A stretch of 64,000 nt of DNA, from positions 1-64,000 of the forward strand of contig JAEYPE010000037.1 of NCBI GenBank assembly GCA_023411035.1, in the 5' to 3' direction. Numbering within the stretch: the stretch's first letter is position 1; each line of letters begins with the position of its first letter. Of this stretch, positions 42,293 to 50,709 are shown one piece after another. The stretch comes from Pseudomonadota bacterium. GTDB taxonomy: Bacteria; Pseudomonadota; Alphaproteobacteria; Azospirillales; Azospirillaceae. The notes beneath the pieces are model-generated. The model was not told the DNA's origin. It searched no databases and saw only the letters and a program-made list of their open reading frames with translations. Position numbers and translations under genes: made by a program.

Positions 42293-42949
42293 CTAGACCA
42301 TGATGCCGGCGGTGCTGGTCCGCTGGCCGATCCCATAGGCAGACGCATAAGCCGCCGTGCCGCGCGCCGCCAGCGCCGGCGCGGCGGTGTCGCTTTCCAT
42401 TCCACCACCCTCCCCATCGGATGAACCACCGGTCCGCGAGCCCTGTCCCGAGCCCTTCCGCTGCAGTTCCCGCTGCGCCTGCATCTTGGTGGCGTCGGCC
42501 TGCTGGGCGACGCGGAGGTCCTGGGCGGACGGGTCGGACGGGGCCAGCGCCGCCGCCTTGACCATGTCCATCTTGCGCAGGGTGGCTTCGGGATCGTTTT
42601 CCGCGCTGACGTCCACCTGCACTTCGCCGGCGGTCGCGTAGTTCTTGCCGTCCGGCCCGCGGGTGAAGGTGAAGGAGGCGCCGCCCGCATGGGGACCGCC
42701 CGCCGCCTGATGCGCTGCCTCGTGCTGGCGGACGCTGGCGTCGATGCGCTTGAGTTCCTGGACCTGCCGCTGCTGATCCTCGGTCAGCTTGCCGGGCAGG
42801 CCGGCGGAGGACTGGCCCGTGCCCTTCTGATCGTTGGATTGGGCCTGTTCGGTGGACTGAGTGCCGTCCTGGTTCCGTTCGCGCGCCCGCAGGCCGGTCC
42901 GCAGAGACGGCAGCCCATAAACGCCACTGGAAGATACGCCCGCAACCAT
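42293..42949 (-). CDS. SprA-related family protein with HExxH motif
   Basis: 218-aa protein of the SprA-related family (PF12118-type). The conserved core runs from about residue 80: LKRIDASVRQHEAAHQAAGG with the metalloprotease-like HEAAH motif, then GGASFTFTRGPDGKNYATAGEVQVDVS, NDPEATLRKMDMVKAAALAP and PSAQDLRVAQQA. The first 70 residues are polar (Gln/Ser/Arg) and disordered, and the C-terminus is Gly/Ser-rich. No signal peptide is seen. Biochemical function has not been established for the family, so zinc-dependent peptidase activity is a hypothesis. Divergent from the SLBB export gene. Confidence 0.87.
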   Translation of the reverse strand: MVAGVSSSGVYGLPSLRTGLRARERNQDGTQSTEQAQSNDQKGTGQSSAGLPGKLTEDQQRQVQELKRIDASVRQHEAAHQAAGGPHAGGASFTFTRGPDGKNYATAGEVQVDVSAENDPEATLRKMDMVKAAALAPSDPSAQDLRVAQQADATKMQAQRELQRKGSGQGSRTGGSSDGEGGGMESDTAAPALAARGTAAYASAYGIGQRTSTAGIMV

Positions 42950-43118
42950 GGCCCGCGGCTCCTGCGCGCTCCACGCGATGGCCTTCAGTCTACACGCACC
43001 TTGATGGCGCGGCAACGCGGCTTGACCGTTGCCTTTTCCGAAGATTACACGCAGTAGTATTCGCAATATCCGATTTTGTGTATCCGACAGACGCCATGGA
43101 GCGAGGATTCCACCATAT
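42950..43118. promoter_or_regulatory. Divergent intergenic region before SLBB export gene
   Basis: 169 bases between the divergent SprA-like and SLBB genes. The right half (43040-43120) is AT-richer, with TATCCGATTTTGTGTATCCG repeats of the TATCCGA type at 43067 and 43080. It presumably contains both promoters; I see no consensus pair that I would defend. Confidence 0.35.
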
Positions 43119-46100
43119 ATGATTGGCGCCTGGTGCCGAATTCTCGCCCAGTTGATGCCTTTGGCGGCGCTGATGCTGTGGGCGTTCGCCGTGTCGGCTA
43201 CGGAACCGGCGCGCACGGCGCCGCTCGCCCGCAATCCGGCGAAGCCTCCACAGGCAGCCCCAATCCGGTCCACCCTGCTTCAAGCGACCGCCACTCTTCC
43301 CTCCTCCGGTCCGGACTCCCTGTCCCCGGTGGAGGTCGCCTACAGCGAGCGGGCGGGCACGGTCCTTCGCCAGTTCGGCTATGAGCAGTTCGGCCAGGAA
43401 CCGGGTCGGCGCGACGGTTCGGGCGGCGTGCAGGCGGATTATACGCTCGGTCCGGGTGACGAGCTTCTGGTGACCCTGCGTGGCCAGAAATCCTCCAGCA
43501 AGCGTTACACCATCGACGGAGCAGGGCTGCTGACCGCCGAAGACGTGCGGCCCGTCGTAGCTCAGGGGCTGACACTGGCGGAACTGCGCGCCCAGCTTGC
43601 CGACGCCGTGACGGCTTCCTTCCCCGACACCGACGTGTATGTCTCGGTGACCGAGGTCCGGCGCATCCACATTCTGGTGACCGGCGCCGTGGCACGACCG
43701 GGCCGGCAGGAGGTCGGGGCCTTCGCCACGCTCATCGACGCGCTGACCGCGGCGGGAGGCGTCACCCGCAGCGGGTCGCTGCGCCGCATCCGCCTGTTTC
43801 ATTCGAGCATCGCGGGAAGCGCCGCCCCCGCCGGGCTGCCCATCGACCTGTACGATCTCTTCATGACCGGAGACGGCACGAACGCGGGCATCCGGCTGCG
43901 CGACGGCGACCGCATCTTCGTGCCGCCGCTCGGCCCTACCGTGGCTTTGGCCGGTCCGGTGAAGCGCCCCGGCATCTATGAACTTCCCCCCGGCCAGGAC
44001 CACCTGCCGGTCGCCGCAGCGAAGGAACTGGCCGGCGGCCTTCTGAGGCCCGGCGCGCATCGGATGCTCCGCTACGCCATCGGTCCGAACGGCGAGGAAC
44101 GGGCGGAGGAACTGGCCGACACGGACAGCGCCCGCTTGGGCGACGGCGATTTCCTGTTGCTTGCACCTCGGCGGGAGGATCGGCGCGGCGACCTGCGGCT
44201 GGACGGCCATGTCCTGCGTCCCGGCCCGCGGGCGTTGGAGCGGACCCCGGCCATCAATGCGCTGGTTTCGGCGGCGGATCTGGGGCCGGCGCCCTATCTG
44301 CCCTTCGCGGTGCTCGCCTCCACCGATCCGGGCAGCCGCGCGCGGGTGCTTCAGCCGGTCGATCTGGGGGCCGTTCTGAAAGGCCGCGACCGCCGCACCC
44401 TGGCCGACGGCGACGTTCTTTATGTGCTGGGCGCGGAGGATGTGGACTTCCTGACCTCCGAAACCGTGCTGGAGCTGTTGCGCGGCGCCCGCGAGCCCGC
44501 CCCGGACGCCTGCCCCGGTCTGGTGGTCCTGGCCCGTGCACTGACGGCGCGGCCGGACGGCCCGCTCGCCAAAGGCCCCCAGGCGCGGGCAGCGGCGGGG
44601 TTGACCGGCGGGCGCACGCCCTGCCCGCCCCTGTTCGAAGCGGTCCCCGACCTTCTCGTCTTCGCGCTGGAGCATTCCACCCTGCTGATGGGCGGCGTGC
44701 CCCGCCCCGGCTTCTATCCCTCCGCCGGGCTGGGAAGCGCTGCGGATCTGGCCCTTGCCGCTGGCGGACCGGAGTCCGGCCCCTACGACATGCCGTCCTA
44801 TGGGGGCGCCTCGCAGCGCCGTACGGCGGGACCGGGGACCATCCTGGAGCCGGACGAACCCGCCTATGAGCTGGCTGGCCATGTCCGCAGGCCCGGCGTC
44901 CGTCCCCTGGCGGGAGGCGCCACGCTGCGCGACGCCGTGACCGGCGGCGATGCGCTGAAGCGGGACGTCTATCCTCTGCTGGGCGTCATCGAGCGTTTCG
45001 ACCGCCGCACCCTGACCCGCCGCCTGCTCCCCTTCTCCCCGCAGGAGGTGGCCTCCGGACAGGCCAACCGCGCGCTGGCCGACGGCGACCGTGTGCGCCT
45101 GCTCTCCGCCGCGGAGGTCCGTTCGCTGACCGCTCCCCTGGACAGGGAGGGTAAGCCCGAATCGCCGCCACCTGATACCGAACCTCCGATTCCCGCCGAC
45201 GTGGCGGCGCTGGTGCGGGAACGCGGCGTGCAGGTGCGGGGCGCCGTCCGCACCCCCGGCGCCTATCCCGTGGCGGAGGCGGCGACCGCCGAGGCGCTGC
45301 TGGCCGCAGCGGGCGGCCCGACCGCCACCGCCGATCTCGCCAGCCTGGAGGTCACCACCGCCGCCGGCCACCGCCGCCGCCTGGACCTTCGCGACGGCGC
45401 GTCCGCCAGGATGGCGCTGCATCCGGGCGACAGTCTGCGCATCAACCCCGCACCACAGGTCCTGGAGGCGCGGGCGGTCACCATTTCCGGCGCGGTGCGC
45501 CGCCCCGGCGCCTACGACGTGGCGCGCGGCGAGACGCTGTCCTCGCTGATCGACCGGGCCGGCGGTCTGACGGAGGAGGCCTATCCCGCCGGAACCAGCT
45601 TTCTCCGCGAAAGCGAGCGGAAGCGCGAGCGCGCCTGGTTCGATCAGCAGGCCCGCGACCTGGAACGTTGGATGGTGCAGGAGGTCGAAAAGGGCGAGGC
45701 CGCGCGGTCGGACGTGGTCGGGCTGGCCCGGCAGCTCGCGACCCAACTGCGCGGAATGGAACCGCTCGGCCGCATCGTGGTGGAGGCCGACCCCCTCGTG
45801 CTGCGCCAGCGGCCCGAACTGGACGTGCTGCTGGAGCCCGACGACCGGATCATGATCCCGAAGCGCCCCCTGACCGTCACCGTGACCGGCGAGGTGTTCC
45901 ACCCCACCGCCGCCCAGTTCGTCAGCGGCAAGACCGCCGAAGCCTATCTGCGGGAGGCCGGAGGGGCGAGCCGCAACGCCGACACCGCCCGCATTTTCCT
46001 GGTCCTGCCGGACGGACGAGCGCAGCCGCTGTCCCTGTCCTCGTGGAACCACACGGTCGCGGCGATCCCGCCCGGTTCCTCCATTGTGGTGCCGCGCGAT

Positions 46101-46199
46101 CCGAAGCCCTTCGATCTGATGGAGTTTTCCAAGAACATCGGCACCATCCTCGGCCAGCTCGCGATCTCGGCGGCGGCCATCGCGGTGATCTCCGAATGA
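43119..46199 (+). CDS. Very large polysaccharide export protein with about eight SLBB repeats
   Basis: 1026-aa exported protein. A signal peptide (LMPLAALMLWAFAVSATEP) precedes a Wza-type polysaccharide export domain (residues 105-190: ADYTLGPGDELLVTLRGQKS, then LTLAELRAQLADAVTASFPD). About eight SLBB-like motifs of the form G-x-V-x-RPG-x-Y follow, for example VTGAVARPGRQEV, LAGPVKRPGIYEL, LDGHVLRPGPRAL, MGGVPRPGFYPS, LAGHVRRPGVRPL, VRGAVRTPGAYPV, ISGAVRRPGAYDV and VTGEVFHPTAAQF. The C-terminus is a hydrophobic helix (ILGQLAISAAAIAVISE). Wza itself has about 380 residues and far fewer repeats. The stop overlaps the next glycosyltransferase start (ATGA). Periplasm/outer-membrane conduit for an exopolysaccharide or capsule is likely. 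Confidence 0.88.
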   Translation: MIGAWCRILAQLMPLAALMLWAFAVSATEPARTAPLARNPAKPPQAAPIRSTLLQATATLPSSGPDSLSPVEVAYSERAGTVLRQFGYEQFGQEPGRRDGSGGVQADYTLGPGDELLVTLRGQKSSSKRYTIDGAGLLTAEDVRPVVAQGLTLAELRAQLADAVTASFPDTDVYVSVTEVRRIHILVTGAVARPGRQEVGAFATLIDALTAAGGVTRSGSLRRIRLFHSSIAGSAAPAGLPIDLYDLFMTGDGTNAGIRLRDGDRIFVPPLGPTVALAGPVKRPGIYELPPGQDHLPVAAAKELAGGLLRPGAHRMLRYAIGPNGEERAEELADTDSARLGDGDFLLLAPRREDRRGDLRLDGHVLRPGPRALERTPAINALVSAADLGPAPYLPFAVLASTDPGSRARVLQPVDLGAVLKGRDRRTLADGDVLYVLGAEDVDFLTSETVLELLRGAREPAPDACPGLVVLARALTARPDGPLAKGPQARAAAGLTGGRTPCPPLFEAVPDLLVFALEHSTLLMGGVPRPGFYPSAGLGSAADLALAAGGPESGPYDMPSYGGASQRRTAGPGTILEPDEPAYELAGHVRRPGVRPLAGGATLRDAVTGGDALKRDVYPLLGVIERFDRRTLTRRLLPFSPQEVASGQANRALADGDRVRLLSAAEVRSLTAPLDREGKPESPPPDTEPPIPADVAALVRERGVQVRGAVRTPGAYPVAEAATAEALLAAAGGPTATADLASLEVTTAAGHRRRLDLRDGASARMALHPGDSLRINPAPQVLEARAVTISGAVRRPGAYDVARGETLSSLIDRAGGLTEEAYPAGTSFLRESERKRERAWFDQQARDLERWMVQEVEKGEAARSDVVGLARQLATQLRGMEPLGRIVVEADPLVLRQRPELDVLLEPDDRIMIPKRPLTVTVTGEVFHPTAAQFVSGKTAEAYLREAGGASRNADTARIFLVLPDGRAQPLSLSSWNHTVAAIPPGSSIVVPRDPKPFDLMEFSKNIGTILGQLAISAAAIAVISE

Positions 46200-47014
46200 C
46201 GGACGCGACGGACGGGGTCCGGCTGGCCGTGATCACCGTGGTCCGCGACGACCTGCCCGGCCTGCGCGCCACCCGCGCCAGCCTGCGCGCCCAGACCGTG
46301 GCTGCCTACGACTGGTTCGTGGCGGACGGCGCTTCGATCGACGGGACCGCCGGTTGGCTGGCCCGTCACGGGGACGAGGCGGCGTGGTGGCGCTCCGCCC
46401 CCGACCGCGGCCTTTACGACGCCATGAACATCGCGCTGGACGCCGTCGCCGAACGGTCACCGTCTTGCAGCCACGTCCTGTTCCTCAATGCCGGCGACCG
46501 GCTGGCCGACGACCGGGTGCTGGAGCGGCTCCTGCCCGCCCTGGCCGAGCATCAGGAGTCCGGCCTGCTGTATGGGAACGCGCTGGAGGAGCTTCCCGAT
46601 GGGCGTCTGGTCATGAAGCGCGCAAGGTCGCATCGGCGCGCCGTGCTGGGCATGTTCACGCACCATCAGGCGATGGTCTACCGGCTGGCCGCCTTGCCCG
46701 GAATACGATTCGATCTGCGCCACGAACTCGCCGCGGACTATGCGTTTACGTTAACAGTGCTGGACAGAAGCGGCCAAGCGCAGTTTATACCACTTCCGGT
46801 GTGCATCTTCGCCGCCGGCGGACGGTCGCAGCAGTACCCCGCGCGAGGCCGGCGGGAACAGGCGCGCATCCGCCGCGAGCTGCTTGGGCTTGGTTGGCCG
46901 GCCAACGCAACATTATGGGGATTACAATGGCTTACCCTTACCCTGCGCCAGATGATTCCATGGCTGTATGCGAAATATCGTTTCTCATCAAATGAACGAT
47001 CATTTCTTTCGTAA
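46196..47014 (+). CDS. Family 2 glycosyltransferase
   Basis: 272-aa GT-A fold glycosyltransferase. AVITVVRDDLPGLRATRASL and VADGASIDGTAGWL form the nucleotide-sugar site, then SAPDRGLYDAMNIALDAV and LFLNAGDRLADD (acid pair of the DxD type, here AGDR). The C-terminal part LLGLGWPANATLWGLQWLTL may contact membrane. It overlaps the SLBB gene by 4 nt, which ties it to polysaccharide assembly. This resembles the WcaA/colanic-acid-type GT2 subgroup. Sugar specificity is unknown. Its last 300 bases are visibly lower in GC than neighbours. Confidence 0.88.
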   Translation: MTDATDGVRLAVITVVRDDLPGLRATRASLRAQTVAAYDWFVADGASIDGTAGWLARHGDEAAWWRSAPDRGLYDAMNIALDAVAERSPSCSHVLFLNAGDRLADDRVLERLLPALAEHQESGLLYGNALEELPDGRLVMKRARSHRRAVLGMFTHHQAMVYRLAALPGIRFDLRHELAADYAFTLTVLDRSGQAQFIPLPVCIFAAGGRSQQYPARGRREQARIRRELLGLGWPANATLWGLQWLTLTLRQMIPWLYAKYRFSSNERSFLS

Positions 47015-47134
47015 ACTTTGACGGCTGAACCATGCATCTAGCTGTTGATGCGCACGAAAAGTTGCATAGAATTTACTTTCTGAACTAACCAATTTCCCTG
47101 GCGGTTCCTACCGCCTACATACTGAGGGTCTATA

Positions 47135-47602
47135 ATGAGTGCCACAAAAACTAAGCTATCGCCCGCCCACACGCTCTCACGCCGTGGCGAGGGTCCCAAC
47201 CCCATCGACATCCATGTCGGAGCGCGGCTGCGCCTGCGCCGGACCCTGCTCGGCCTGAGCCAGGAAAAGCTGGGCGAGGCGGTGGGCATCACCTTCCAGC
47301 AGCTCCAGAAGTACGAGCGCGGGTCCAACCGCATCAGCGCCAGCCGCCTGTTCAACCTGTCGCAGGTTCTGGGCGTCCCGGTCAGCTATTTCTTCGAGGA
47401 CATGCCGTCGCCGGAGCACATCGACACCCCGTCGGCCGACATTCCGCCTTCCGAAACGGAAGAGTTCGAGTCGATGGCCCGCCGCGAGACTCTGGAGCTG
47501 GTGCGGGCTTACTACCGCATCGAAGACCCCTCCGTGCGCAAGCGCACCTTCGACCTTCTGAAAGCCCTGGGCGGCGAGCGCGCTCTGGACGAGGCGGTGT
47601 AA
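47135..47602 (+). CDS. XRE-family transcriptional regulator (PraR-like)
   Basis: 155-aa DNA-binding protein with a lambda repressor-type helix-turn-helix at residues 28-82: VGARLRLRRTLLGLSQEKLGEAVGITFQQLQKYERGSNRISASRLFNLSQVL. The C-terminal part (SMARRETLELVRAYYRIEDP, then RTFDLLKAL) is the form found in alphaproteobacterial PraR/PhrR-type regulators. In rhizobia, PraR represses adhesion, biofilm and surface-polymer functions, so its location in a polysaccharide locus is suggestive. Self or neighbour regulation is inferred only from position. It converges with the GT2 gene at 47640. Confidence 0.88.
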   Translation: MSATKTKLSPAHTLSRRGEGPNPIDIHVGARLRLRRTLLGLSQEKLGEAVGITFQQLQKYERGSNRISASRLFNLSQVLGVPVSYFFEDMPSPEHIDTPSADIPPSETEEFESMARRETLELVRAYYRIEDPSVRKRTFDLLKALGGERALDEAV

Positions 47603-47639
47603 GGCACGGCACCGTCACCCGAACCCTCAGTCCCCACCA

Positions 47640-48491
47640 TCAGTCTTCGGCGGACGCCTGGGGCACAGCCCGCCGCCTCGCGTCCGCGATCTTCACGCCG
47701 ATCTGCCAGTAGTAGAAAGCCCGCGCCAGCGCGTGCTGAAACCCCGGACCGCCGTCCAGGAAACCCAGCCGCAAAACGAACCCATACAAAAAGACCAGGA
47801 GCGGGCGGGCCGGCAAGACGCTGAACCATCGTTTCAGCCATCGCCGCGCGCCGGATTCCCACGCGATCAGATCATCCATCCGGCCATCCGAACGCAACGC
47901 CGCCTCCCAGTCGGCGTAACGGGCGTGCCGTTCGAACCAGGCCGCGACGGGCTTGTCGTCCGCGTGATCCAGGCTGTGCCGCAACCGCCCGACGGTGCCG
48001 TCGATCACCGGCTGATAATGCCCTTCCACCTCCCACATGGTGGCGACGTCCAGATCGGGCACCGGCGGGAAATGCGCCCGCCGCCGGTCGAACAGAGCCA
48101 GCTTCCGGTTGCGCGCGCCGAAGCGCAGGCGCCGGCCCAGGAACACCGGACGGCCATCGATGAAGTACCCGGCATGGCGCGGCCCCGCGGCCATCAGCGC
48201 CGCAATCTCCTCCACCAGCGCGCCGTCGAGACGCTCGTCCGCATCGACGAACAGCACCCAGTCGTGGCGGAAGGGAAGCCGGTCCAGGCACCATTGCTTC
48301 TTCTTCGGGTACCGCCCATCCCAGTGAAAGGGCACGACCCGCGCGCCCGCCGCCTCGGCGATGGCCGGCGTCCCGTCGGTGCTCCCGCTGTCCACCACGA
48401 AACGCTCGGCAAAACGCTCCAGGGCGGGCAGGCAATGAGGGAGATTGACCGCTTCGTTGCGGGTCATCACCACGACCGAAACGGGGATCAC
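47640..48491 (-). CDS. Family 2 glycosyltransferase, WaaE/KdtX-like
   Basis: 283-aa GT2 enzyme: SVVVMTRNEAVNLPHCLPAL, FVVDSGSTDGTPAIAEAAGA, YPKKKQWCLDRLPFRHDWVLFVDADERL with the metal-binding DADE, and a late WFERHARYADWEAAL segment. The pattern is that of LPS core glycosyltransferases such as WaaE/LgtF. The C-terminal PARPLLVFLYGFVLRLGFLDGGPGF region is probably membrane-associated. The proposed GTG start at 48491 overlaps the stop of the Wzz-like gene (GTGA), so this is a coupled operon. Substrate unknown. Confidence 0.88.
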   Translation of the reverse strand: MIPVSVVVMTRNEAVNLPHCLPALERFAERFVVDSGSTDGTPAIAEAAGARVVPFHWDGRYPKKKQWCLDRLPFRHDWVLFVDADERLDGALVEEIAALMAAGPRHAGYFIDGRPVFLGRRLRFGARNRKLALFDRRRAHFPPVPDLDVATMWEVEGHYQPVIDGTVGRLRHSLDHADDKPVAAWFERHARYADWEAALRSDGRMDDLIAWESGARRWLKRWFSVLPARPLLVFLYGFVLRLGFLDGGPGFQHALARAFYYWQIGVKIADARRRAVPQASAED

Positions 48492-49459
48492 GGAGTCGCC
48501 CCCCCACCGGCCCGCCACAGGCGCCGCAGGCTGACGACGACCGTTCCCGCCGCCAGCCCCACCAGCATCGCCATGGGAACGACCTGGAGGGGATTCGGCC
48601 AGTCCGGGCGCTGCGCCGCGGCGGGCGGCTCGATGGCGTCCGCCGCCAGCGGCAGATCGACCTCGATCATCATGGCGATCCGCTCCTGCTCCGACAGCAG
48701 GTCGGCGAGCGCGCGACGATGCTCTGCCACCGTGATTCCGGCCAGACGGGCGCGGACATGGGCGATCTGCGCGGCGCTCCGCCGCGACGCCTCCGCCCTC
48801 AGATGGGCGTCGGTCGCCTGAGCCGCGGCCGTCAGAATCCGCAGCGCCATGGCGCGGTCGGCATGGCGCAGGCGAAGCCGCCGCATCGGCCCGCTGCCCA
48901 CCATATCGACGACCAGCCGGTCACGAAGGGCGCTCGCCACCCGTTCCGCATCCGGCTCCACCCAGTCCGCCCGCCCGACAAGCGCCAAAAACATCCGCTT
49001 CGCACCCGCCACCGCTCCGGGCGATGGGCGCCAACCATCGGCCTCGGCATCCCAGCGGTCGGGAAACAGGCCGCGCAGCAGCACCGGATCGGCCATCAGC
49101 CGCTCCGCCACCGGGATCGAGGTGAAAAGCTGGAGATAGCGCGCGAAGTCCGACAGGATTTCGTCCCCCGGACCGGGTTCCGACGCGGCGGCGGCGGCTT
49201 CCCGACCGGTCAGAACGGGCAGACGCGCGCCCATCGCCGCCGCTCCGACGCGGGCGGTCGGCCCAATCACCATGACCGCGGTGTATTGCGGCGTCACCAG
49301 CCGCAAGGCGGTCACGGACAGCACCACCCCAAGGACCGCGCCGCCCAGCAGGATCGGCCAGCCCTCCCGCAGCATCCAGGCGAGCCGCCGCAGCCGCTGG
49401 CCGGACTCCGCCGCGTCGGCCTCCAGCGAGTGACGGTGCAGCGGCATCCCGTCAGGCAT
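48488..49459 (-). CDS. Wzz-like polysaccharide chain-length determinant protein
   Basis: 323-aa inner-membrane protein with two flanking transmembrane helices, WPILLGGAVLGVVLSVTALRLV (about residues 35-56) and VVPMAMLVGLAAGTVVVSLRRLW near the C-terminus. The periplasmic middle is arginine-rich and helical (AEASRRSAAQIAHVRARLAGI), with LSEQERIAMMIEVDLPL before the second helix. This is the layout of Wzz/PCP-type co-polymerases that set chain length. No Walker motifs follow, so it lacks the tyrosine-kinase domain of Wzc proteins. The start could be ATG 49459, overlapping the GT4 stop, or ATG 49447. Confidence 0.8.
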   Translation of the reverse strand: MPDGMPLHRHSLEADAAESGQRLRRLAWMLREGWPILLGGAVLGVVLSVTALRLVTPQYTAVMVIGPTARVGAAAMGARLPVLTGREAAAAASEPGPGDEILSDFARYLQLFTSIPVAERLMADPVLLRGLFPDRWDAEADGWRPSPGAVAGAKRMFLALVGRADWVEPDAERVASALRDRLVVDMVGSGPMRRLRLRHADRAMALRILTAAAQATDAHLRAEASRRSAAQIAHVRARLAGITVAEHRRALADLLSEQERIAMMIEVDLPLAADAIEPPAAAQRPDWPNPLQVVPMAMLVGLAAGTVVVSLRRLWRAGGGATP

Positions 49460-50696
49460 GCGGCAGGCTCTGCTCCGGCAGCGCCGGTCCCCTGCGCAGC
49501 GCCGTCCGGCGCAGCGCCTCCGCCAACGCCGCAAAGCGCTGTGCCGCCGCAGCGGCGTCCCAGGCCGCGGCGACGGTCAGCGCCCGCGCCCCTTCCTCCG
49601 CGCACAGGACCGGATCGTGGGCGTAGCGGCGGACCGCTGCGGTCAGCCCCGCCGCATCGTCCGGCGCCAGCCTTTGCCCGCAGCCCTCCAGCATGGCCGC
49701 GGCGTCGCTGCCGGCCGGTCCCAGGAACAGGCAGGGGCGGCCAGCGGCCAGCACGCCGGCCACCTTGCTGGGCACTAGCAGACCTTCGGCCCGCCCGTCC
49801 ATGGTCGCCAGATGCAGATCAGCCGCCGACAGGCTCTCGCCCAGCCGGTCCGGCGGCTGGATGGGCAGCAGGCGGATGTTCGTCAGCCCGCGCCGCTCCG
49901 CCGCCTCCGCCACGGCAGCCCGGCGCCGCCCCTCCCCGATCAGCAGAAACTCGATGCCTGGCTCGCAGCGGGCCAGCAGCGCCGCCGCGTCCAGAACGGC
50001 GTCCATCGGATGGGCCAGCCCCATGTTCCCCGAATAGGCGACGGTGAAGCGGTCGCCCAGCCCATGTTCCAGCCGGAACGGGTTGCCGGCGCGCGGCACG
50101 GGCCGGATGCGTGGATCGGGCCAGTTCGGCAGGACGGTGATCCGCTCCGCCGGCACTCCCGTGGCCGCCAGATGTCTGGCCATGCAGCGCCCGATGGCCA
50201 CCACCGCGTCATGGCGGCGGAGCGCCCTGACGCTCGCCCGCTCCACCATCCGCATCAGCGGCTCCGGCGGGCGGACGCCCAGCACCGGCAGCAGCGCCGG
50301 AAAGACGTCCTGGCTCCAGTGGATGGCGGCTGCGCCATGGCGCGTGGCGATCAGCGGCCCGGCGCAGGCCAGCAGCGGCGGATCGGTCATGGTCACCACC
50401 ACGTCGTGCCGCGGCAGGCGCAGCGCCCGCTGAATCAGCCGCGCCGCAGCGGCCAGATAGCCTCGGACGGTCAGCCGCGCGTCTCCGGTCGGTTTCCGCG
50501 GGTCCGCCGGTCCACCGCCCGTGCGCCGGACGGTCACGCCGGGCGGTGCCTCGCTGGGGCCGTGTCCGTCCGCCACGACGGTGACGCGCCATCCCATCGC
50601 CGCCATCCGCTCCGCCAGATCGGACACACAACGACCGGTCGCCCCCTTATCCGGAGGAAACACGCGGTTAACGAAAAGAATGGACGGGTAAACCAC
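49452..50696 (-). CDS. Family 4 glycosyltransferase (WbuB/WcaI-like)
   Basis: 414-aa GT-B fold enzyme. The N-terminal domain begins YPSILFVNRVFPPDKGATGR with an acceptor-side glycine motif. The C-terminal domain shows FTVAYSGNMGLAHPMDAVLDAA, FLLIGEGRRRAAV, ADLHLATMDGRAEGLLVPSKVAGVLAAGRPCLFLGP (the E-x7-E-type donor-binding area). It transfers a sugar to a growing lipid-linked oligosaccharide in the cytoplasm. It precedes the Wzz-like gene with an overlap, and follows the polymerase/ligase gene after 13 nt. Confidence 0.9.
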   Translation of the reverse strand: MVYPSILFVNRVFPPDKGATGRCVSDLAERMAAMGWRVTVVADGHGPSEAPPGVTVRRTGGGPADPRKPTGDARLTVRGYLAAAARLIQRALRLPRHDVVVTMTDPPLLACAGPLIATRHGAAAIHWSQDVFPALLPVLGVRPPEPLMRMVERASVRALRRHDAVVAIGRCMARHLAATGVPAERITVLPNWPDPRIRPVPRAGNPFRLEHGLGDRFTVAYSGNMGLAHPMDAVLDAAALLARCEPGIEFLLIGEGRRRAAVAEAAERRGLTNIRLLPIQPPDRLGESLSAADLHLATMDGRAEGLLVPSKVAGVLAAGRPCLFLGPAGSDAAAMLEGCGQRLAPDDAAGLTAAVRRYAHDPVLCAEEGARALTVAAAWDAAAAAQRFAALAEALRRTALRRGPALPEQSLPHA

Positions 50697-50709
50697 TTAA
50701 ACCAGACCA

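Noticed and set aside
42990..46052. 1020-aa leftward frame
   Set aside because: Antisense to the SLBB export protein. The repetitive His/Gly/Arg text mirrors the repeats of the real gene.
47135..47602. XRE gene as antitoxin of a toxin-antitoxin pair
   Set aside because: No toxin-sized partner adjoins it, and the C-terminal extension matches the PraR type of global regulator.
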